This document shows positions 12,128 through 25,204 of a DNA stretch of 64,000 nt, one piece after another. Source of the DNA: Echinococcus granulosus (Eukaryota > Platyhelminthes > Cestoda > Cyclophyllidea > Taeniidae). A program made the translations under genes and the position numbers. Under the pieces are notes generated by a model. The model saw nothing but the letters and a program-made list of their open reading frames with translations, did not search any database and was not told where the DNA came from. Positions within the stretch are counted from its first letter, which is position 1. Each line of letters starts with the position of its first letter. The DNA lies in NCBI RefSeq assembly GCF_000524195.1, contig NW_020170404.1, positions 52,874 through 116,873 of the forward strand. The letters are read 5' to 3'.

Positions 12128-13551
12128 ATGGACAGGTTTCTTACTGGTCCTGCGGCATCAAAAAAGGATAACTCAGGCGGCAAAGTGTTTATTCCCTGGG
12201 TCGAAAAATAGTAAGATTTTTTTCATGCATTTCATTTCCTAGTCGACCCAAAACTGTGAATGATGTCGCCCAGCAAGCTGAAGTTGTTTCTGTCCTCCGA
12301 AAATGTTTGGAGGGCGCCGATGTAGGATAACTTTCTTATGTAATTCTTGTTTAGTTACCCAATCTTTTATTTTACGGGCCTCCGGGTACTGGCAAGACTT
12401 CTTTGATCCTCGCTCTTGCGCGTCAGCTTTTTGGGTTTGTTGGAATTCTTTCTTTTGTGTTACCTCCTGCAGACCCTTGTACTCAGACAGAGTCCTTGAA
12501 TTAAATGCTAGTGATGAGCGTGGTATCGGTGTGATCCGTGAAAAGGTTAAAAACTTCTCCAAACTGGCCGTTAGCAGCAATGCTGAGGGTGCTAGCGGTT
12601 CGGTTTCTCCACCACCTTACAAATTGGTTGTTCTCGATGAAGCCGACTCAATGACTGCTCCTGCTCAGGTTTGCAACCCATCACCACATATTTGTTGCCT
12701 AGGCTGCTCTCCGACGTCTCATGGAAACTGATGTGAAGAACACACGATTCTGTTTGACCTGCAATTACGTGACTCGAATCATTGGTCCAATCACCAGTCG
12801 CTGCGCTAAATTCAGGTTCAAACCCCTTGATAGCGAGGTCGCAAGGTCCAGACTTCGCTATATCGCTGACGCTGAGAACATCGCCATCTCTGATGCCGTA
12901 CGACAGCTCTTTTCACCTTTTTTAATGGTTTATCTGTTCACCTAGTTTCCTTTTCTTTGGGTAGACTTTGGACCACCTTTTGGTCTTGTGTGAAGGTGAT
13001 CTGCGTCAAGGCATCACTTTTCTTCAGTCGGCTCTCCGTTTTGCAACCCCTTGTGGTCAAAAGGGATCCACAAAATCTGTTCCTGTCACTCGTGATGATC
13101 TGGATCGGGTAGCTACTGTGGTTCCCGAGCAGTTTGAAAACGCTCTTATTTCTGCTGCAAAAAAACGTGATTTTGATGCTCTGCAGTCGACAATCCTTGT
13201 AAGAGGACTTTCAAATCCTCTCATTGCTTTGATTGATTGAATTTATCTGCTTACCGAATAGTTTCACCGTAGGACTTTACAGGAGAAAGTCTCTCAGCAC
13301 CTCAATTTTTGACTCAACTGCAATCGCGAATAATGGATTCGACGGAATTTTCGGATCGTTCAAAGCAGAAGATATTGCAGGATATGGCGGTAGGCAGTAT
13401 TTTTGTCTCTGTCTTTGCATACTAATACTCGGGTGCCTACCCTTGCTGTGTATGCCCATTTCAGGAAATTGATTTAAGAATAATTCAGGGTGCAGAGGAG
13501 TACATACAACTTCTTCATTTAGGCTGTCAAATCATCAAAAGTTTGGCTTGA
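12128..13551 (+). CDS. RFC4: Replication factor C subunit 4 (clamp loader small subunit)
   Basis: AAA+ subunit of the RFC complex, which loads PCNA onto primed DNA in the nucleus. Eight exons: 12128-12210, 12243-12321, 12355-12434, 12473-12668, 12703-12897, 12965-13198, 13273-13389, 13465-13551. All phases agree, giving 356 residues against 363 in human. Motifs in order: [16 protein letters not shown], Walker [19 protein letters not shown], Walker [11 protein letters not shown], the sensor stretch [13 protein letters not shown], the SRC motif [24 protein letters not shown], and the C-terminal collar ending [16 protein letters not shown]4 is preferred over RFC2 or RFC5 because REKVKNF and DEADSMT match RFC4 closely. 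Four introns are only 32-38 bases, and the rest are 67-75. The start Met lies just before the conserved PWVEKYRP, giving a shorter N-terminus than human. It lies head to head with the zinc-finger gene. Confidence 0.96.
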
Positions 13552-15475
13552 GATTCGAGACATCCTGTGAATTTACAGAGTAACGGAACTTGATACGTCT
13601 CTAATGTTTCTGCATTTACATATTTTATAATGCACTTTAATATGTTTATATATCTTTCATTTTCATTTGGTTACTTCAACCCTTGAAACTGGAAGCTGGA
13701 AACAGGATTTACGTTTAGGACGTGGTTAAAAAGCGCCCTTACTGGTGAGCCGTTCAATAAGACGCCCTCCAGGGCGACTACTCACACTGACAAACCAATC
13801 CTGGGTCCTTGCTGCCGCGGGTGTATTTTGTGGCTACGAGGTTTGAATTAAAGGTGCTCGAAGGGCAGATGCTAGGTGTTGTGTGAGTGTGATATTTTCC
13901 AGGGTCGCGCAGACTTCCTGAGGTTGAGGATTCCATTTGAGACGCGTAAGGTTTCTTGTTGGTATTTTCTTCATTCCCACGCTAGACTGTCGTTTTCTAC
14001 GTCTGTCCGTGGACTCACACTGGACCTACAGCTGCGAGAGGTGCTAATTAATTGGAAATAAATGTGCTGAAGACGGTATGCTAGTGTGGATTTCATTCTG
14101 CATAGAATTTGCTGTGGGATGTCAAATGAGACGGCTGCCTCCGTTTTGAGGCTAAGCATGATAGGCATTAGTGAGGCCTTGCTGCCTTAGTACAAGGCCA
14201 GATGTTAGAAGCAATGCGGATTTAACGGATCTCAGTCATTTGGATCAGTCTGCACAGACATCTTAAAACAGCAGCCTAGCTTATGCACGTAAGTCTGGAT
14301 GTGAATTTTGCATCGATCATAAGGCTCCAATGGCTCTCATCCCTGATGTCGCTACCAAACTCAACGTTTCTAGTGGCATAAAGTTGTTGCCGTTTTTTTC
14401 TTGCCTTATAGGGAATATCTCTGGTAAACAATAAAAGTTCTCCCGCACTACATATATGATGAGGTTTGGAATTGCTCCAATCTCGATCATTGTGGTTGGC
14501 ATCAGACACACCCTATGCCATCCGTTCTAATACCCTCTTCATCCTCTTAAACCCATACGGTGAACCCACGTCCAGGCCCACATAGTTAATAACGTCGTTG
14601 AGAGTAACTCAGGCGCTGCAAAATCGCTTGAGTTTGTCGAAATTGCATTTCCGAATAGGTTGTGTACTTTAGTCCCCTACCCTAAATAATTTGAGGAAGT
14701 GGTTGCGCTATAAACTAGTCATGCGAAACGCCCGTTAAAAAACCATTTTGGGAGTGAAGTACGGACTTCGAAACAACTTTTTTCTATAACCAGTTGAGAA
14801 TTCCTGAATATCATTTTTTCCATTGCCTTCACATTACTGAAGTTACAGTTAACAAGGTATGTTGGACATGCGCTATCTTAACTCCTTGTTTCACCAAATC
14901 TTAGTTAAAAGTGGCAGAAGTGGCTCGAGAGTGCCTGCTTGCAGTCGTGACTTGAAAAATGAACGTTCTTATTGCATACACGTACCATTAGGTGGAGGTG
15001 CGCCAGTCCACCGGTACGGTGCTCTTTATTGTATTCTCCGATCTTTTTACTTCAACCCACTCCAACGTCTGCAAGTGTTGGTTGGAATCGACAGATGTGA
15101 TCCGAGCATGCTTCCTTCACGAACCCAGCCTGACTTAATTGAAAAGCGGTGAAAGCTTCTCGTCAATTTTGCTGTGTAGCGCCTGGAGAAGGTGGTTAGA
15201 GTCTGATGCATTAACTTCGGAATCTTCTTTAATTCTTGATAGCGAAGACTTAATCGAGAGCAACTTTTGGTCACGTCCAACATGAATGTTGGTAATGAAA
15301 ACCTGTTAAAACTTACATCAAATGGGAATACCCTGTGTTGAAAGAAATGCTCATTGTTTTTCAGTGATCAGTAAGCAAACTAACATATTTACTTGATCCA
15401 TTAACTGGATATTCCATCCTTCAAAGACAACACTTCATCCTCAGGAACCTATCCTTTGTGTGCGGTAAACTGCAG
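13552..15475 (+). other. Gene-poor stretch with exon-like fragments
   Basis: No gene can be built with confidence. Fragments with coding character and splice-like borders occur at about 14929-14974 (LKVAEVARECLLAV), 14992-15150 and 15180-15280 (WLESDALTSESSLILDSEDL). A 31-base GT-AG intron could join the last two. They may belong with the terminal exon at 15476, but the reading phases do not close. Confidence 0.3.
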
Positions 15476-15612
15476 GTGCCATTCCTCTCTGTGAGTTGGT
15501 CCTGACTGTCAAAGGCGCAGAAGATAAACTTCTTCCTGGAAAATGGCTAGAACGCGTCAATCAGTCGAAGGAACGTCTTGCCTCCAAAGTGGTGCAAGAA
15601 CTCACGTCCTAA
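15476..15612 (+). CDS. Possible terminal exon of an unidentified gene
   Basis: An open frame after a CAG acceptor at 15473-15475 reads AIPLCELVLTVKGAEDKLLP, then GKWLERVNQSKERLASKVV, and ends at TAA 15610-15612. The amphipathic, charged composition looks like real protein and the borders fit a last exon of 45 codons, entered in phase 1. I do not recognise the family. Upstream exon-like pieces between 14.9 and 15.3 kb could belong to it, but I could not join them in phase. It may also be a chance frame or a pseudogene remnant. Confidence 0.3.
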
Positions 15613-18600
15613 AAATAGCCCGTCGAAAGATTTTCACCTGAAAATTGAAGGGGCTACTACCTCGCCTCATCCTCATCCCCCTTTATCCCCGATATTATTT
15701 CTTCAGGTGGCATTTTTCAACTTTTCTTAGAATTGAACTGCCGGAAACTAAAAGTGAGGTGGAAATGTAGGTGGCTGTGAGGTGGATTATTTCCTTCCAG
15801 TGACAGAATGTTTTCCAAAGTTAGGGTTTGCAAGCATGCCTCTCGCTGAAGGAAAGTTCGTGGATTGCAACGACAGCTATTGCAACAAATGAAGCACTTC
15901 AAGGAGTTCTCGGTATTTTGCGAAAGGGTCTCACAGACTTATTTAGCTGTTGTATATTTCATACTCTTTCAGTACGCGGATCCATGCGACAAGTTCTACC
16001 ACTTCCCCCTCATCGATATTTAAATAACAGCGAGAACGGAGTTGGGAATAAACAATTCGCATGAAAGGGTTTTTTTTCCTTTGACATTTTTTGGTTTTTT
16101 TTTCTCCGTAAACCTTGAACTAACTTTCCTAAGTGCCTATCCATAATTCATTCCTACGCTCACACAACGACGACAACTCCGTTTTTTTTCCTTTGAGGGT
16201 GCTCAGAGCCTACACAAGGGGTAATCTTGAAAGCATTGGGGCGCGACTACAGCACAGACTTCCTCTTAAGCGCAGAACATCTTTGCTGGGTTGCGGCAAT
16301 CCTCTGCCAGAAACAGGCCGTCTAGGTAGGAGACGTGAGACACGAGTGGTCTGCGTAGACACATTTCACTCAAATCTCATTTGCGGCGTCAACAGTACTC
16401 GGCAGGAGAATTAATTTGCTTACTGGTCTCTTTGAAAGTGATTTACGGGATGACGCTAGTCTGATATTCAATTCATGACCTTACCAATGTATGGTGATCC
16501 ACAAGATGGCTGTAAATTACCACAGGCTTGTGGCTCTCTAGTGCGTAATTAGCACAGACAGATTGTAGTACAAGTTGTTGCATCACATTTCGCAATTCCT
16601 TGCCATTGCGCAGAACCTCTTCTACGAGCACTAGGATTGTACGTACAGTGCTTTTGTAGCATACAGATTCTCGGTCAATTTGAAGCGGTATTGTGGAGGT
16701 TTAAATCAAGAGGAAACTTTGTAATTGGTGAATAAAAAAAAAGAAAACGAATTCCATGACCAATCTCTGGAAGTTAACATGGTGCAGCGTCCAACTCATC
16801 CAAAGTCTAAATGTTTCCTGAATTATTGTACTTGTCAATTTCAACTGAAAGCTTGCTTCCACGATCAGACATTCCACGCACACGCAGGAATGGCTCGAAG
16901 CTGCGGGCTGGGGGCTGCCATGGCTGCGATCGTCATTAATAGGCAGACCAACGACCACCTTTGGAAGGTTGACATCATTCAATTAGAATGTCTTACTACT
17001 CAAATGCTGAACGTCCCGTCAGGTGATATTCGCTAACAGCTGGTCTGTAACCGTCTTAGCAACGTCCTCCCAGGTACTACACATCCAACAATTCGACATT
17101 CAGACAACTGGATGTCGAGAGCTCTATGAGAAGGGACACAGTCCTCCTGAAGCCTGACCAACTCCCATGTCGCAGAGCTTAATCATCGAAACTGCTTCAT
17201 TTCGTTTCGCTAGGGAGATCATATCCCACGTCCTCCTTCGAAGAGTCAAAAAGAACTAACAATTTTTGAGGAGAAATTAGCATAACTTTAATTTGGGCCA
17301 AGACATCTCCGTAAGCATTGGTTTCAGGCGGTTGTAACAACAATAATCCTGATTTTGAAATTTACATATATATTATTGGCATCAGGTAATGCGCTGGTGA
17401 TTGAAATCCCCGTGAATACATTTCCAGCATTTCGGTTACTCCTGGGGACGTGAGACCTGACAAATGATTAGGTCGCCTTCAACGTTTTTAGGTGTAGCAC
17501 ACCCCCGATGGGGGAGAGGAACGCCGCCGACAGAGATGTGCGTCACCAACAAGGTGATCAAATCAAGTACTAGGCGCATCACCTTAAAAAGCAAAACCGA
17601 CTTAAGTAGTTTAATGAGCAGAAGGGTTCACTTCCTCCCCGGGGTGATCGTGATCCAGGCTCACTTTGGAACCTCTAGTGCTTAATTGTCATCCTAGCTC
17701 GCAGACCGGTGCTTCTGTCACGAGTCTTCATGGCCTCGTCTTGCCGCAACTGATGCCCCTCTTAGTGTGGTGCTAGCTAGAAGCCACTCCCTGGGGTATT
17801 TGATCATCAGGTTCTTTGTAAACTAGACGCATCAACACCGGAAACGCAGCGTGGTATACCCTATTCGCCCGAATAGGATGCTGGAGCACGGTATGCTGGT
17901 TTGGTGCTGTGTTGTTCTGCGTTATTTAGCAATTCAAGTGTGGCACGAGGAGGTTACATAAGTACCGCAAAATCATCCATGCCTTGGTGTTGACAGGTGC
18001 GTGTGTCAGTAATGTGGTGTGATGTCTGCCCCATGTATGGTGATGGGTTCACACGGCTAATCACAAACAAAAGACACTTGTATACGCAAATGGCTCCGGA
18101 CAGGTGGCAGGCTCGGGTCTTTAAACTACTCTGGCAATTGTTTATTCACTAACCGAATTACAGGTTTGAGGTCGTGTGTATCGAGTTCGTTGGATGATTG
18201 AGATCGGGGCTTTAAGCTCGAGCAGTGAAGCTTCAAGGCTAAAGCATGTAAACTCATTGCTTTAGCTGCCAAACACGACGATAATGGGATTGCACAAAAA
18301 ACTTTTGGCCTCCATTGTCGAACTTTAATCGGTGGACATAGCGGGAAATGCACTTAGCTAACACAAACTGATGTCCGGCGATTAATCGGGAGAATCACCT
18401 CGTGTTTTTTGCTGTGACACCTTTTTTCCTGCAGAAATGGATTACCAAAAATCACTATGGTTGTGTGACCTCTGACGCTGGACTCCCTGGGTCAGCTGAT
18501 TTGAGATCCTTGATATTCCAATGAAGGACGCCAATGTTTGGCATAAATGAAGGAATTGCCACTTTAGAGGGATTTATTAAAATTCTAATGTCGCAGTTGT

Positions 18601-20255
18601 TTATTTTGTGTATTTTTTTAATCTTAGCATCAGAATTCAGTCTGTCTGTTTTGCTGGCTTTCTACTGGTCCAGAGCGCAGTTCACTAAATTCCGCTTTTC
18701 TTGTTTTTTTTTATCGTTCTCCGTTAGTTGTTTCTTATAACCCACTAGATTGCTACTGTGCTTGTTTTTTTTTCTTCTGCTGGTTTTGCTTCTCTTACTT
18801 TGGCCTCGAAGATTTCCTTTCCTTATTTGGAATCGTTACATTCGTCTCAACAGGTAACCACTCGAATCGCCATCGGTTTCCGCGGACAGGCAAAGAATCT
18901 AGGACGTTAGAGGATTAAGAAATAACACATTTGATGAGAGGGTAACCTCCCTTCTGCCCTGAATGCCTTGGCTAGTAGCAGGAGAGAAGAGGGGTGAAGG
19001 GATTGGACGCCAGCAACTCTATGTCCACAAGTTTAAATAGAGGGAATTCCTTCCCATGCATCATACCCCAATACGTTCTCTTTATTAAGCGATCCTCATA
19101 TTCTTCTAATTTATTTAATTGTTTGTAAATTAAAAGCATTAGCAAAGTAGTGATGAAATGATGCCACGTCAAGTGAACTGTAATGTGGTCAATGCCAGTG
19201 ACAAGAGTACAAACAGAAGGCGTCACAAAACAGTTAGTGAGTTGGTTAAAATTGAATTGGCACTTTAAACTTCTTTTCAATTGTAAAAGGCGATACAAAA
19301 AGTCCACTTAACTCACCCAGTGGTAGAGCAGATGCCAAAAATGGTCTAAGTGGACTATTACCTGAGTGACCTCTCACCCTCTCCGCATACAATGAGCCCA
19401 AAAGGACATCCGCCCACATTTTCAACATTAAAAAGTAATAAGAGGCAGATCATTAAGTAAATGCGAACGTGGGATGTCAATCATTAAAACGGCAATTAAT
19501 CTGTCAGTTAAGTAGGTTCCCATCAAAGAAAACTAAGTCAACAGTGACTTGGCATTAAACCTGTCATTTATCTGTGAGAAAAGCGCTGGAGCGGTCCAAT
19601 CATATTCGCAGTCTTTTTTAGCCCACATTATCTCCCACGAAGGTACCCTTATTTTTCCATCTAGAGTGAATTTGTTCATGACCTTATGACACAGAAGATT
19701 ACTTCAACAAGCGTGGTTATTTGCATTTTTGACTGTGGCCGCCAACTTCATTGTGGGGTGCCAGTCAACTCCGGCACTTCGATGCTTTTGAAGCGGTCAA
19801 CGGACAACGCACAGTATGACACCTTGATTCTGAGTCGATAGATGGTCTGGCCGTTGCCAGACTGCCACGTTGATTAGCACGACGTGGGGCCGCATGAGGT
19901 AGTCATGTGAGCTCCATCCCAGCATTTCGTTAATGGGATTGTGTTACATGCTGATGAAATTGAAAGACCCTCTCATTGTGCCACCACTTTCATCCTCTAA
20001 ATCCTGTTAAATTAGTGCCTTTAAGATATCGGACTACAGTTACGAAAAATACCCTCCATTCAAATCCTTGCATAAGCCATAAGAAATGAACTCTGATGCT
20101 TGTATATAAGTGTATGCGCTTGCAGGCAGCACCAGCATTGACAGGTCGTAATAAACAAAACGTGAATCCACGTATGTGTGTATGTATATGTGAATGTTAG
20201 GTGCGGGTACTTGCTTCTAAGCACACACTGTGAGGGTCGAGTGCTTGTGCACACT

Positions 20256-20256
<1 letters not shown>
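15613..20256. other. Intergenic, no gene recognised
   Basis: Several T-rich runs occur (for example around 16065-16100 and 18700-18780). Open frames are short, without homology or consistent splice sites. I see nothing I can support as a gene, RNA or mobile element. Confidence 0.4.

Positions 20257-20353
<97 letters not shown>
20257..20353. repeat. (GT)n microsatellite, about 97 bases
   Basis: Almost uninterrupted GT dinucleotides with two TATG interruptions. Flanking sequence also has shorter GT/AC-rich patches at 20170-20250. Confidence 0.98.
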
Positions 20354-20437
20354 AGAACCCAATGAAGTTAAATCTATTACCTACCTTCTTATGATTGTCA
20401 CCACGTCAATGCTCGATTCAGTGCTACCGCCTCCTCC

Positions 20438-22624
20438 CTAATAAGCATGCCAGAACCGTGTGTATACATCCATCACCAGGAACCAGGCGCCGATGAAAGC
20501 GTACACAGCCTCTCGAGGGCCAGAGTGATCAACAAGTCGGTGGGGAAAGTTTTGTGCAACTCTGAAGTTGTCTACCTTTTGATTTAGGATTTGCACACGG
20601 TGAAGATCAGCGAGCCTTTTCTGATCCCCACACACTTCATTAAGAGGTCGTTTCCTGGATAACGGCATTACGAGGTAACCTTGTTTAAGCAGTGCCAAGT
20701 GGAAGCCAATCTTTTACGGACCTGCGCTTCTAAATGCGGTGATTCACACACTCACGTCCAGCGCCCCCTTTTTAGATAGCTTAGTAACTCGACTTCAGGT
20801 TTTTTTTCTACCATGTGTGGCTAAAATTCCTTTCAAGCATTGTGTGTCACAAAACATGATTTGAAATAAGGGAGCAGTTATTACCTGGCCTATAGTGGTG
20901 AATGAGTTGGAGAGAAATCGGTGGTCTACCAGTCGTTGTCAAAATTTTGGGTTTTTTTTCTTGTTCAAACAAGACACCAACTGTCCCCGCTTCTTCCCTT
21001 CCAATCTAATTCATTTCTTTTGCATAAATTATGTTTCACTTATGTGACGTGCGAGCTCGGATAAGAAATCAGGGCATTAAACTCAAGTGGCGGTGATAAC
21101 TGACGTATTAATCAATGTGAATTTAAAATGTGAAAGGGTCACGCACAACCTTCAAAAAAAGCAAGACGAAATCGTTTAACTTATTTTTCAAATATGTGAC
21201 AGATTTTTGGGTAAATAGAGGCCCCAGTAAGCAGGTTTGGGTGTTACGCCCTGCGGGGGCAACTGCAGTGAGCCCATCATCACGTGATGAAGCTGCTCGA
21301 CCTTGAAGATAGCGCCGTTTTCAAAGTATGTGCGCAAGCCAATGGCTGCGTCGAATGCAGGATGGGGTTTTTTGCGCTTTGGCAAGCCCTAACTACTTAC
21401 ACGTCATCGTTGCATTTAGATTTAAGATACGATAATTCTGCAAAATAAAATTATTCCACTTCTTTTCTTTTAGCGCGGACTATTATAAATTATGCGGACT
21501 TTTACGTATCGTTAAAACGCAAGTTTGAAACAATAAAATTGGCGTGACTTATTGAGCTCGGCCAGAAGCGCGCGCTACACAGAGTCCAAAAAAGAAAGGT
21601 TATTCACTGAAATCTAAGAAGTTGTATATGTAGTAGGGCGAACTGACCTTTGAACTATGAGCACTTATTTTCTCTGTGGTACACTGTTTATGACCAAAGC
21701 ATATTTTTAATGCTCGCATTGACGCGAGTATGTGAAGGCCGTGTCTGCGGCTTTGATGGTGACTTCTGTCCATGACAGTAATTTTTTTCTCTTCGTGGTC
21801 GCCAAAACGGAGTACTGCCGCATTGAGATAGGCAGCGTGGAAAAAAACGCCAATCGAAGGCGTTGTCCAGTTCTAATTGGAGGACACGTTGCCTGGGTGA
21901 GGTTGGCAAGACCTAGCCGCCGGGCTTAGCTATCCTCCCTCTTGGACAAGGTTATGAGGCTGTTTTTGCGGGCTTAGGTTAACTTTCAAAGTGGAGCTTG
22001 AGGAAGTTGGAGCTCCCAGCACAAGTAGAGAGGGAATTCGAAATATACGTTGAAGCATATCTCTATCCTTGTATCAAACTAGTTGATAAGGTTTCTCCAT
22101 ATGCATTTCTTTCTGTTGAAGGAGAAATACTAAGCGATTCAAAAATCTGGATGCTTCAACTTTAAGTGGTCAAGCCAAGGGATTGTGGATTTCGTCCATT
22201 TTACTCAACTTTAAACTGTTTTGTTCACTCTCTTAGCTACTGAAGTATTTACGGCTTTTTTGATACTTCAAAATGCCCTTTGACACTCGTACCTCCCACG
22301 CAAATGCTCCGATATTTGCCTTTAGGATAAATTTGGAGCTATTGAAGTGCATTTGAGGTAGTTTCGTCCACTCCCATGCCACCTCATTTAAAAGTCAGGA
22401 ATAAATAATTATATTCTAATCTAGACCCCCTGCCTACCCATCCACCGCTTTGCAGGATTAATGATGGTGGGTCCCCCACCGCCTGCCTCAGCCTTCTTTC
22501 TACCGATTTCCTAATTAGATCTGGTGCACACATTCGCCGTTGCGTACTCGCAAGGAGGATCCCTCTCAAAAGCACATACCTGCATTTGGATGGCACGTAC
22601 GAGTTTAGTGCAGTAATTTATCAA
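20438..22624 (-). CDS. Unidentified small protein with a probable C-terminal membrane segment (5' partial)
   Basis: Three minus-strand exons join in phase: 22624-22580 (45 bases, reading LINYCTKLVRAIQMQ), 21388-21201 (GLPKRKKPHPAFDAAIGLRT, a FENGAIFKVEQLHH stretch, then a Pro-rich PPQGVTPKPAYWGLYLP) and 20654-20438. The last exon begins LKRPLNEVCGDQKRLADL and ends GPREAVYAFIGAWFLVMDVY then TRFWHAY. Splice sites are GTATGT/TAG and GTCACA/CAG, and the phase-2 junction CT|G gives Leu. The deduced 149-residue C-terminal part is basic, with one hydrophobic stretch near its end. The size and layout recall small mitochondrial inner-membrane subunits, but I recognise no family and claim no function. 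The start exon was not found; it should lie above 22624. The weakest point is the GTCACA donor. Confidence 0.5.
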
Positions 22625-25204
22625 CTGTAGAAGTGGATAACGCCTTCATTTGTGAGAGAGACTCTAGTCGTTGAACAGTTTAGCTAAGGCGAAATCGTAC
22701 CTGTTAACCTAGTGGAGATGATGGAACATTGATAAATAGAGCACATCTCCATCAAAAGCGCACACGTTCTTTGTGGTTTCAGCATGTACACACATGTGGG
22801 ACCCCATATGTGCATGCATACATATGCAACAAAGGTGGGACGGTATACGCAGAAAGGAGGACTTATGGGACTTGGGTTGCCTTGTCTTCAGAAACGGAAG
22901 GTTCTGCAAAAGTTCAACAATATGTGAGCCTACACGCACGCTTTCAATCCCCTGTTAGGTGCTTTTCAATTTAGCCACCTTGGTTGCTCGTTGTGCCCTT
23001 TGATCTACAATGTCCTGAGGCCTTCCTGTGAGGGGGACATTACTTAAAACTTCTTAGTGAAAGAAGAAATGAACTCGACTCCTGCTAAAAAGACTGATTT
23101 GGGTTTTTTTTAAGGTACACCCTTAATTAAGATGAAGATGGAAAAAAAACTGGGTTGGTTTAATTTTAATGCATTAATACAATTGTAAAAGCAAGAATTT
23201 CTATGGGCCCCTAGCCTCTCCCCACTGCACATGAGCCCGAGCCAACGTAGAATGGGGGTAAGCAGGTGCGTGGGAAACGATGACGTCACTCACGCGGTTA
23301 CTGCGTTATTAAAAATCGATTAGTCCACTCCGTAAGCCAATCGCAGCGCCGCAATTAACCGCCACAGCGCTGCAGCTGCACTGTAGTTCTGCATGCCGTC
23401 AAGAGGTGTTTCCCTAAGTTCCGTTTTTTTGATTACTGAATGGATTTGGCCTGGTCCAGCGATGAATGGGGACGCATAAGCATGCACACGCACGCAAACG
23501 CTCCGCCAGCGTTGCCTTCAGCCGTGTATACTAACGCTAGTCGTGGCCTGAGGGAATGAGTCATCCCCCAGTGTCATCGTCGTCCTCCTCCTCTCTCCAC
23601 GCTCACGTGCGCGCTTAACGAGCGAGCCATGAAAGCTTGGGGCTTGCGCTACGTTGCCCCAGTTAACCTCAGTAAATGTGACGAACCACACGGAGAGAAG
23701 CGGATACTGTGACAATAAATCACAATTTTGACGTCATGAGAGCGCAAATTGTCACGGTGTCACACATTATTCAAGAGAAATAAAATTTGTTTAATAAATG
23801 AACCACAGCTCAGGATTACACTTTCGTATGGTTTAGTCACGAAAGCAAGTAAAGCATGAAACGTCTAAATTGCACACTTCAACTCCGCACCTTTTTACTT
23901 TAGAAGCCCTGTTGTTTAATTCCCTAGCTTTTCGGAACATGACCAGTAGATCAGTGGCGGCCTTGAGCAAATTCAGGCGCCGGTTCTTGTCACGAAACAA
24001 TGCGGGATGAACAAAGAACTGTTTATGGGACCCTCATATGAGTTGAACCAATTAGATACAGACACGATGAGCATGATGCGGCCTGGGTTCTCACACAGGC
24101 TGGAACGATCGAATCGTGTGAATGCACGGCACTGTAAGCCGCTTGAAGCCTACCTACTTTGTATACGCTTGACGCACTCTCATCCGATTACATCAACAAG
24201 TAAGCTTATGTAGTTTTCACGCCGACTTAGTCCAAATATGTGAGTGCAAACGTCAGAGTAAAAGACATACGTCGCGCAACATCACAAGAACTTTAAATTA
24301 TATGCACCACAACGAAACGGAAGACGTCCCCTAGCGGGTGGTAATTTGCTGTAGCCACGAATTACCCTGTTTTCAGAGTATTTGGGGAAAAAGACAATTG
24401 ATCATTCCCGAGAATTTATCAAGGACCACCACTTTTGTGGATACAATAAACGAAAAGGAAATGCTCCCTGGTTGGACTAGATATGCAGCAAATGCCATCC
24501 CATAAACTCCTTTTGTTTGATTGAATTACGATTCGCAACGCCCAATTTACTGTTATTACTTCTTGTACCAAAAATGCCGATGAAATGTGATGGCATGTAA
24601 TTCCGCTATGGAAAGCAAAATCCCGTACTTGCTTTGGTCACAATATCCAGGCCAAGAACTGCGGCAGGGATAATGAGACATCCGGTTTTGAAAGTTCCTA
24701 CATTCGTCAATGCCCTCCACACTTTATTTAGCGAAAGAGTATAATCCATAATGTAATTAGTTCTACCGAGGAGCATGTGAAATCGGCTAGAGCCTATCCA
24801 TTTTCACCGTTTCGTGCGTATTATCGCACTTTTGTGGATGCGCTGTGAAACCTCCACGTAAGCAAGACTCCTGACTAGCACCGTGAGCCAGCAAACAGGG
24901 CTCTTCTAGAGGCGCAATTCACGCCCATTCAGAGGTCTGATCAATGTGCTTGTTGCTGTGTTGTGTGTACATTTTGCGCGCTGTCGCACTGACCCTCGAT
25001 TGGCTAATCACATCGGTGCAACCTAGGCGCTGCCATCGATTAGTTTGTACGTACCAATCACAGGGCGAGATTTCCTCGACAGGCGTTGGCTGGCTATGGG
25101 GTGGCAAGACACGCGCTTCGTTTGGTCATTCCGAATTCTGTCTTGCTCTACTCAGCTTGCGCGAAGATTCTGCTAGAATGCTGAGGAACTACTGATAAAA
25201 AGGA
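22625..25204. other. Intergenic upstream of SPEN; holds the missing 5' part of the minus-strand gene
   Basis: GC-richer blocks at about 23280-23720 and 24900-25190 could be promoter regions of the minus-strand gene and of SPEN respectively. I found no TATA box or exon that I can support. The SPEN 5' untranslated region must end at 25204. Confidence 0.4.

Noticed and set aside
12239..12580. Antisense frame across RFC4
   Set aside because: It is opposite exons and introns of RFC4, with no motif.
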